Of a stretch of DNA of 64,000 nucleotides, positions 1 through 9,900 are shown piece by piece (within the stretch, counting starts at the first letter, position 1; each line of letters starts with the position of its first letter). The position numbers and the translations under genes were made by a program. The notes under the pieces were generated by a model, which saw only the letters and a list, made by a program, of their open reading frames with translations, ran no database searches and was not told the origin of the DNA. This stretch comes from Tribonema minus (Eukaryota > Sar > Xanthophyceae > Tribonematales > Tribonemataceae): positions 186,001-250,000 of the forward strand of contig JAFCMP010000040.1 in NCBI GenBank assembly GCA_017506865.1, given 5' to 3'.

Positions 1-560
1 AGGCGCCTGTTGCACAGGGGCACAGTGCAGGCAGGCAAGTTGTGGAAGTCAAGCGGTGACCTGTCTGCCTGGCTGTTTACGATGAGTCTAAACCACGCAT
101 CAGTATTGCGTGCTGGGACAGAAGTGGTGAGTCATAACACAAGGTCACGCCTATCTGAACGAGAATGTGCCTCAATGCCCCTGGCACTTGTGCAGAAGAT
201 GATGACATCTTGAGGCCTGCTGCATTGCATCGGCAAGCTTGTCAAAGTGTTTGGTGTCATGGTGTGCATGCTATATCGGTGCATTGCTCGGAAACGCCTG
301 CGTCAAACTGCATGTAATTTGAACCTGAGCGCATAGTCATGCACATGCCTAAAACCTGACATCCACCGCAAATGACGGTGGTCATACTACAGCAGCGAAC
401 ACAAACCAACCAACCAAGCACGTCAGCATCATGCATCATGAACAACAACGAATGTGGACTGTAGAAGGGTTACATAGCAGATGCTGGTGACAGCTGGCTG
501 CTCCAGCGGCCATGCCCGCATGAGAACCAGCACATTCAGTACGCTGATACACACACACAC

Positions 561-908
561 CTTAGGAAGGAGGTCGCCAAGCATGGGGGTAGTCGTCATC
601 TCTTGCGCCACCAAAGTGGTGTCCTGAGCCTTGGGCAGCAGTGCACTTGGCGGTGGCGGCGCTGTGTGCGGCAGTGGCATCTCTATCGTAGCCGGCAGCG
701 GCGCGCGTGGCCGTGTGTTGTGCATCTTCTCCATCAGCCAAACGTTAAAGGACTGCCACTGCCACGTAGCGCTTGACTCCAGCGATGGCGGACTGCGCAG
801 CGGCAGCGGAGTGTCATGCTGCGGCCACTGCTTTGCCATGTTGAAGCCTGTGGTGGTCACAGCACCCAGCTGCATCACCATCGTGCTCGTGCTTGAGTCC
901 TCAATGAC
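561..908 (-). CDS. Last visible exon of the minus-strand gene
   Basis: This exon has 116 codons in phase 0-0, after the acceptor TCCGTCAACAG and ending CTAAG|GTGTGTGTG, where the donor sits in a short GT microsatellite. It encodes a Ser/Thr/Pro-rich sequence containing MVMQLGAVTTTGFNMAKQWP and a PHTAPPPPSALLP stretch, so it is probably disordered. No stop codon belonging to this gene is identifiable in 1-560; the final exon may lie outside the window. Confidence 0.55.
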
Positions 909-3900
909 CTGTTGACGGAGAAAGCAGAGGTGACAAGGGAGTAGGGTGATGGCCGCGCTCGTTGCATGCTGCTGGTCAACAAAGAGTAACATGTTGCTGG
1001 AATCGGCGAGCTTGAACTTCGCACCGTTCTTGAATTAGTGCACTTTCAGCGAGACACCCTGCGCACAGCTTCTGCATGAGCTCTTGATTCAAGCACACTG
1101 TATTGTGACATTGCGCAGCAAACCTTCATCAATGTGTTGAATTTCATCAATGTGTTGACGTTTAAGTTGAGCACAATGCCTCCCAATCGGTGACCGCGCA
1201 ATGCAAAGCCGTGTGCCCTATTGGCGCATGCTCGTGGTGCAGCAGAAGGCACACGTTAAATTTACATATTCTTGAACGCATGAGAGAGAAGACCACTGCT
1301 CAGAGGATGTCAGCACACACGGCACAGCAGCACATGGCGGCATCAGATGGCCATTCCCACATTGCACGCAGTGCATGAGTGTACAAGGTGACACACCTCA
1401 ACAGGGTCGCCAGGCATGGAGTCCACAGTCGTCTCCTCCTCCTCCTCCTCCTCCACGTGCACGTCTTCAATCACCACTGGTAGCCCCTTGAGCAGCAGCG
1501 GCGCGTCGGTCTTCCGCGCCGCACGCTGCGGGCTCCGTCGCTGGCCCATCTCAGTGCGCAGCAGCCGCGGCACCGTCGTGGCCATGCGGAGCGCGCGGAA
1601 GGGCTGCACCGGTACGTCGCTCGGCAGCGGCAGCGGCAGCGGGCACGGCCCCGTGTGCTGCATCTTGAGCGGTGAGATGCAGGACAGCGGCGTGGTGCGC
1701 GGCAGCTGCGGCGTGCTCTGGACGGCCTGTTGCGCAGAGCAAGAGGAGGGGGTCAGGGGGGTTAGCGCTGAGTGTACGTTTGCTGCGCTTTGTCAGTCAA
1801 CAGCAAGTGTCCCATGAATGCTGCTGGAATCAGGCAGCTCGCAGCGAACGCATGACCTACGTCAATGTGCACAGCTCAAAGACATTAATATTTCTCCACA
1901 CGTTTTTTAGACATCATGCATACTGCGTGGGTCTTGGTCATGGAAGGTATTGCAAATTGTACTACAGTAAGATGTGGACAAAATGCTACCTGACCATCTC
2001 CCCTTCACTCTTGCTGTAATTCTGACCCTACTCACACCCTGCTTGCACATGCATATGCTGTAGCGTACCTCCAGGTTGATGGTGGTCTTAGCCACAGTCA
2101 TGCGCCGCGCGGCAGGCATGCCCTCGCACGTGAGCAGCAGCCGCGGCGGCGACGATGATGCCATGGGCAGTGTCGGCCACTGCGTCTTCATCCTCCTAGC
2201 CGGCGCCGCGAAGTCGACCACAGCCGGCGCACGACGCTCCGGCAGCAGCACCTCCGCTGCCGCAAAGTGCGCGCTTGACGACACCGTTGCGTCAGCGCCC
2301 AGCAGCAGCGGCGTCGTGCGCGCGGGCGGCTGCGCAAGCACGGCAAGGACACTGCGCAGCGTACGCGAGTCTAGCGCCATGCGCAGCGTGGGCAGCCCTT
2401 GCACACTGCACTCCAGCAGCACCGCCGCATCGCCCTGCAGCAGCGGCAGCGCAGGCGCTGCTGTTGCGGTCACCTCACGCACGCAGAGCAGCACGGCCGC
2501 AAGCTGACGCACATCCATGCCCAGCTCCTGAACTGCAAACAGGATCTGGCGCAGCTGGCGTGCATCCGCTGCGCTGCACTCGACGCGGATGCGCATGGGC
2601 TGGTTCTTGAGCACTGTTGTCACATCGTAGTGCTGTTGCTGCTGGAGCGCAGACGCAGGCAGTGGCGACCCTGGCAGCGAGGACGCCGACTGTGCCATCA
2701 AGACCTCCAGAAGGCGCCGGCGGAACGGCACTATCTCCACGCACTCCGTTGCTGCGGCCATGCTTGGCGAGAGCTGCTGCTGCTGCTGCACGATACGTGG
2801 CGAGTTACGTGGCGGCAGAGGGAGCTGCGGCGTTGGTGGACTGTCGCGAACAAGCGCCAGCGCCTGCCTCAGCACGCGCGCAGGAGACCACTCCACGTTG
2901 ACTGCCCGAACGTGCCTGCGACGCAGCTGCGGAGCGCTGCTGGAGCGCAGGGACCGCGGCACCTCGAGGAAAGCGACGTTGAGGCGAGGAAGGGGCAGCA
3001 GCGGCATGAGCGCAATGGCTTCAGCCAGGGGCATGCCTGCATGGAGGGGTAGAGACAAGGGGCGAGAGGCAGTGTGTGCTCAGTACTGGCTTCAGCAATA
3101 GAATGTTGGGTATGGCCAGTGACAGGGTATGCATGTACTGCACACTGGCAATGGCTCCACGAAGGGATAATAATAACATGCTAAAGTATACGTTTCATGC
3201 AGGGCAATAGCTGGCACCTCGGAAATAGCAAGCAGACTGCAAGATATCACAAATAATTTTACCTGCACACTCAACGTACCTGCGCCATGGATCCTGCCAA
3301 ACCTAGCCAGCCGCCTGAGCCATCTCGTTGTGGCGAACAGCAGGCTGAAGAACTTTCCGCCAAAGTACTCCTGTGATTGCAGGTGTTGAGCAAGAGAGAC
3401 AATCAGAAGAGAACGCAACGCTGTTACAAAATGGTGGTGTGCATACTGGTGGTACTTGCTTCATACCACGGACACAGTTGAAGAAGAAGCTACATGACAC
3501 GTAGGTTCATACTTACTGTATGCATGTACTTGAGGTACATGTGGCGTTTTTGGAGTGTGGCTCCATTGGCCTGCAGTAGCAGGATGTATTATCGCAAGGC
3601 GAGTAGCCTGACCACTACATACTTGTTCATGAAGAGTGAACTCCAATTCCTTGCGTGAAACGTAAAGACATTTGCATCAGCATCGCCCCAAATGGCACCA
3701 CACTAGTCACGACAGCGTGCGAGCGTTCACTGCAAAACACTGAGCTGCCCGCAGATGGCTGCCTGTGTCGCAGTGAGGTGTGTGCAGAGCCATACCTCTA
3801 TACAGGCTGTGACAAGTCAGAATTGAATAAAATCAACGCAGTAAAAGGGACAGGTCACTCACAGTAGCGCCACCGCGTTAGAATTCAAATTGAAGTAGGC

Positions 3901-6900
3901 AACGTCAACAGCGAGTGAGTCCGTAGCTGGGGCCGCCTGATACGTGAGGAGCGCATGTATCATGATACATGACCACAAATGGCGCGCTACCCAGCTGTTC
4001 ATAAGCTTCACGAACGTGAATGTACGTACTTCTATATGTATTGACTTGACAGTATGCAAAGGGAAGGCAGAGTGGGAAGGTCAGCATGAGCATGATGATG
4101 CGAGGGATTAGCCTCCCCTTGGCCTCCCCTCCCCTTTGCACTTCTGCATTACCTGCGTAGAAATCGAAATGCATGGTGCCATTTGTGCTGTAAACGGCCT
4201 TAGTGCGCGCTCATGTGAAAGCGGACAAGAGCTCAGCAGTGTTCCCATACGCTACTGTTATTTTAACGCATGCATATGACCTTCGCGGCAATCACACGCT
4301 TACCCTAGCTGCAAGAAATGCTCAACTGTAACCCTAGGTGTAATCCTGACTTCAGCCCTCATCACCACCTTGTCCTTGCTTCAGCTTCTGCCAGTCCCGG
4401 CTCGGAGCAGCTGTCACCAGTCTAAGCCAAATTTGTGACTCTACCTTCATACCGCTACCCCTATCCCTTTGATACCTAGCGCTGGTCGTACATGCATGTC
4501 AATGTCTTACATGACCAATTTGAGGCCCAAAATCACCATGGATACACACCATGGATATGTTCAACTTGAGCTCGCTCAGGCGAATCTTGCTTTGCAACGC
4601 GCCATGTGTACATCTGATGCCCTTGGCCACTGGTGCTGTCACGCTGCTAGAAAACTCAGACAACAGTAGGCCCAGTGTCATGCATACATACCTTGGTGGA
4701 CGTGCACGTGTTGCGGCTCCAACGTGCAAACGTGGTGGCAGTGGAGGCCACACCTTGGTACACGTTGAGGCAGCACTCCGATGTGTGCCAAACGGCCCCC
4801 ACGACGGCTCTGGCGAATGTAGATAGAACCTGCTCGCAGTAAACAGCACGTGTATGTGGCAAGAGGGTCTGTTAGAGTCATGATTGAGGAACACTTGTGC
4901 CTGCCTTGTTTAGAGGGATCTTTGCAGTCACCCAAGGGGTAGTGGTGACATTAAAAATAGGGTTAGGTCATAACCCTATCCTAACCCTAACCCGTAACCG
5001 TAACCCCAAGTTTTTCGATGCTCTCCAGACCTGGTTGGAGGATTAGAGACCACATCTACCTCCGTTGTGGATTTGACTGCCGTTCTGTGGCTCGTCGTAC
5101 ATCAATGTGCCCATGCAGTAGCCAGTGTAACCATTATGTAGCATACTGCTTTTCAAATACATGTTTTGGCCACATTCGTCCAGGTTGTCGAGCGCGCCTA
5201 GCAGACAGCATGTGTGCACGGCAAGTATCTTGATACTCGAGTTGACTGGGCAAAGAGCCAATGTGTCTCACAAGAAAAGTGCGCCTCTCTCCCAGTACAT
5301 CGCTATTTGCAGTTCACTATGTCCGCATGTTAGTCATCAAGCTTTTCATTAGCTACCGTAAATGCCCGAGTAAACGCCCCCCCCCCATGTACAAGCCCCT
5401 CCCCCTTGTAAACGCCCATGAGCGTGCTGGCCAGGGCAAAGTGGGCAACAACGCCCACCCCCCCCTTGTAAACGCCCCCTAGCAACCATAATGGCTGCAG
5501 GTCAGCACGGAGCTTGCAAAAAACAGCTGGGAAATAACCGAATCTAGCCGAACTTCAAGCCCAACTTGAACTCAATTTTGCTTCGAGTGCTCTACCTGCC
5601 GATGATGGTCACACAGGCAACAATGCTCGCTTGACAAGAGCTGTCGTAGCTGCAGCGGCATCGCCAGCACCGCCATTGCTGTCACCAGAAGATGTCCGCT
5701 GTCGCCAATGTGCTTGCACCCTTGTAAACGCCCCTCCAGGCCCTAGTAAGCGCCCTTGTAAACGCCCCCTCGCTACCTGGCAATTCAAAATGGAGCAGCT
5801 AAGCCCCCCCCCCCTTGTACAGGCCCCTCCCCCCTGTAAACGCCCATGGGCGTGCTGTGCAAAGTTCCAGATCCGCTCGCCCGGGGGGGCGTTTACTCGG
5901 ACAGTTACGGTACCTGCCTACAACCTACACATGTGTGAGCAAAGAGCTGTCTTACCTGAAGCTCAACACTGCAAGAATCCTATGATAAGGATGTGAGTTT
6001 GTCCAGCTAACATATGCAACATGCGAGGATTGAGCTCAACCCTGTCACTACCTCCAAGATCGAAGCAGTGTGTCACAAGCGCACTCAAGTGTTTTGACCG
6101 AGCTCAAGCAACAGGCATGGGTATGTTGGTATTCAAGTGAAACTTGAAGTTGCATGTTGCAGCAGCGCTCAGGGCTCCTTGTAAGCCCACAACAGCAACC
6201 CTGTGATGAGCTGTTGCAGGTATCGCACGCGCAGCTTGCAAGGCATGTCATCAGCTACATATACCTCAGAAGAAGGAAACAGTAGAGGGCACAGCAAGTC
6301 GAATGCTGCGACGTCAATGTTGACGTTGTTCTTACCTGCAGACGCTGCATACACACAGGCACGCCTACTACCAATGTTTCAAGTACACATGTCGAAGTAC
6401 AAAAATGTTGGTGAGGGCGTCCACTTGGCCGTAGTACGCTGACCATGAAGCCTTCTGTCGACCTGCAGGTCAGGTGAGTGCACACCGCCAGATTGCTAGT
6501 TCAAGTGCTGCACGCACAAACATACGCACCTTGCATGCCCTCTTGAAGGAGGATGGTGCCTCTGGAGCCCCCTCCTCAGCTGCAGCCGACGGAATGGTAG
6601 AGTCCCTGGTGATCCACATGGACGCCATGGCCCTCATTATGCTCTTGGCACGGGTGACACTCCGCTCTGCAGCAGAGGACGGGGACATGCACAATAAGCA
6701 TGATGCAGCGCTGAACAACGAGCAGCACAGTGCGCATGCCATTCAGCTGGGCACAATACAACTGCAACAGAACTCTCGCGCAGTTCACCATCAGAAACGG
6801 CTTGGCATACCAATGAAAAATGACAAACACCATGTAGCAGCTCGACATATGCGAGCAGGAGCTGCAGATGCATCCAATGTACCGTACTGTGACATGTCTT

Positions 6901-9900
6901 CGCCTTGGTTGTGTACAACACAACTCCCACTGCTTTTGCATTCGCGGCATGCAATCGGCTGCGGCGGATGCACGTATGCTACCCCGATTCCTACATGGCG
7001 TATCAAAAAAAGGATTCAAGCTGACCTGCTTCATTGAGACTGACGACCGACACGAAAGGCTCCGTGAGATGCACTGTGTTGATGCAGATGTTGCAACAAT
7101 AGTCTCAGCCAGGGCAAACGCACTTGCAGAGAGTCGACTCTCAATCGATGACAATACTCGCTATCATTTCGCAGAACATAGCTCTGTACAGAGCAGTAAT
7201 TGATGTTGAAGTAGGGGCTGGCAGGGTTAGCCTCAGTGCTCATCTGCATACTGCTTGAGTGATAAAAAGCGAGTGCGTCATACGTCAAAGCATAACTGTA
7301 TTATTGGCTGACCTGTACCGTAGGGTTAGCCAACCCTAGCCCCCTGGTACTACCCATGAGTAGGTTGAGACATGGGGAACTTTTGCCATAGATTAACGGG
7401 GTAGATTGAGACATGGGAACTTTTACCGTAGATTAACGGTAGCTGAATTTGTTCAAGTGTCTGATTGCCCGGCGACAGGATTACATATAGTAGGGTTAGG
7501 TTGCATACATACATACCTGCAGCGCTGCTGAGCCATGACGGCGCAGTCATGTGGGTCATTCCACGCTGCCCACGGAACAACGGATTCCCAACGTAGGCAG
7601 CCCTGCCGGAGCCACAGCTGAGGAGCCCGTTGAGCAGCGCTCGCGAGCGACAGGTGAGCGCTGCTGCCTTGCCCCGTAGAGGCTGCCAGACCACCAGAGC
7701 AGTTGAGGGGTCCCAGCTCACGGTGGTCGGCTTCGCCAAATGCACGGTGCAGGTGGCGGCGCCTAAAGCGTGCGCACAGGGGGGAACATGCAAGAAATGA
7801 ACGTCACGCATATTCATGTAGAGTATACAAGAAGTGGTGTTCCGTATGTGTTGAGGTAGCAAGCTGCCTAATGAAGACTTCAACCAGGCAGTGCTATGGG
7901 GTCATCTGCTAATGAACAAGCTGTATGTGTGGCCTATCTTGTCAACAAAAGTGCACGCTGGCGTACAAACAAAGGTAAATGGCGTCAATACCTGCAAGAC
8001 ATATGCGCTCATGAGCTGGGGAGTTTGATGGCAAGCAGCGCATCATTACATGCATGAATCCATCTGCCAAGTGCGTGATAGACATCCTGTATCTGCGCTC
8101 TGTCACGTAGTGGCACAGGATGACCATGCAAGTAGACAGCTGCTGAAGCCTCAAGCACCCTGTCCTGCAGAAGACAATCAAACATCGCATTGCTTAATGG
8201 TGATTGCCACCCCAAGCGCTGCATTACAGTATGCTTCGACCACAATGGCGGCATAGTGCAAAACACACATATGCAGAAGAAATTGTATACTTTGAAGTAC
8301 TTGAAAGCTTGTACTGAAAGTATGTGTGAGCACCGTACCTATTGTCTCCCGGATGTCGTCCATCGCCTTCATCTGCAGGTCTCATACAGTGAGTCAACAC
8401 GCAGTAACATTGGCGTCAGCTCTGTTGTGCAAACCACAAGCAGCTATGTACATGTCTAATCCGCATTCATGCTGATATAATAGTAACTCTTAGTGCTTGA
8501 CAGTGCACTGGTGCTGATGTCATGTTTGCGTAAGCAGTGACAGTGCACATGTGATTTTATATCTGGGTCAGTGACAGTCCATACTTACAACTCGTGTCCA
8601 GCTCTAACGTCTCGTCATACTGAGGTAACCTGCCACGTAGCCAACATAAATACCATGCCTGGTCTCGACCCTATGGGCTCATCTGGTCCACAACACAAGC
8701 TCTTTGATTGCATCGTACGCCCGTACCTGCTCTTGGCAATGACACATGCCCCGCCCTACGGTAGCTCAATTACAGCTAGCGGTGCATGAGCACGTCAAGG
8801 GTCCTGCCCTTGTGAACGGCGGAATGTGTGTGAGTGAGTGTCTTGGGGGAAACCACGTAGCACAACAAATCCAGCACTTGAAGTACATGTTGGCGTTGAC
8901 CTCCAGTCAGTGGTAACTGGTAACAAGAGGGAGATCAACTGTTGTCAAGACCGGCCATGCATGGTGCAATCACTGAAGACGTGCTTCAAGTGGAAGTATG
9001 TACTTCAAATACCAACTTGAAGTACATGAATTTTCATCTCACCGCGCAGACGTAGCAGATGGCAGACACCCGCCGCACAAGGCACCCCGCATGGCGCGTC
9101 TTGCGGCAGCCACTGCACATGTCGTGCCGCAGGATGGCCAGCGTGATGTCCTTCATGAAGATCCCAATGAGCTGTTGGCACGTGGGTGGAGAGTTCAATC
9201 AGATGTCAACTACCAGAACTTTGAACATATTCAAGCTGTGTGTGGCGTGCCGTGTTAAAAAATCTGGGCGCAGAAGTTGCACAGAGCGGTACGCTGGCAC
9301 GCATGACAATATTTCAAGGCCGGCTTGATCGCTGCAGAATGAAGCACAGTCAATGTTGTGTGGCCTTCTTGTCTTGTGGTGGATTGAGCACATACGTATT
9401 CTATATTCTATACCTGCATCAATCGCCTCTACACAAACACTTCTTGATGGTTCTCACTGAGGGCGCAAAAGAGCCCGATCAACTCAAACAGCACGCACAC
9501 TTCATGCAGGACATGTTCCTGCGAGAGGTACCTAAAACACGACCAGACTTGCCCCTCTTCACACTACTCGCCATAGCCAAATTTCATTCGAGGTCGCTCA
9601 GCAGCAAGCCACACTTGTTTCAGCTTGTGAACGATTTGTGCAGGCCTGTTGTGTATATGCTGGCGTGAAGCTCCACATGGTCCATGTCTGCAACCGACAT
9701 GGGAGGTACAAGTGCATGTGGGCGTACCTTGCGCCACACAGTGTCTCGGGGGCCTTGTTCTCAAAACCAGCCCCAGACTGTCTCCATGTACGTTTCTTCA
9801 GCCATGGCGATCGCAGTGCTTCTGGCAGCGGGTGTGCAGACCATGGTGTTGATCATCATCGTCGCCATGGCCCTCTGAACAACGACAAATCTGAGCCCTG

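Noticed and set aside
2076..3052. Several long plus-strand open frames opposite the exon 2069-3036
   Set aside because: They follow from GC-rich codons on the other strand. Only the minus frame has splice sites whose phase fits its neighbour, and the plus frames have skewed Arg/His/Cys or Ser content.
5354..5912. CRISPR-like array from the repeated GTAAACGCCC words
   Set aside because: Spacers are not of regular length, the genome is eukaryotic and no cas gene is present.
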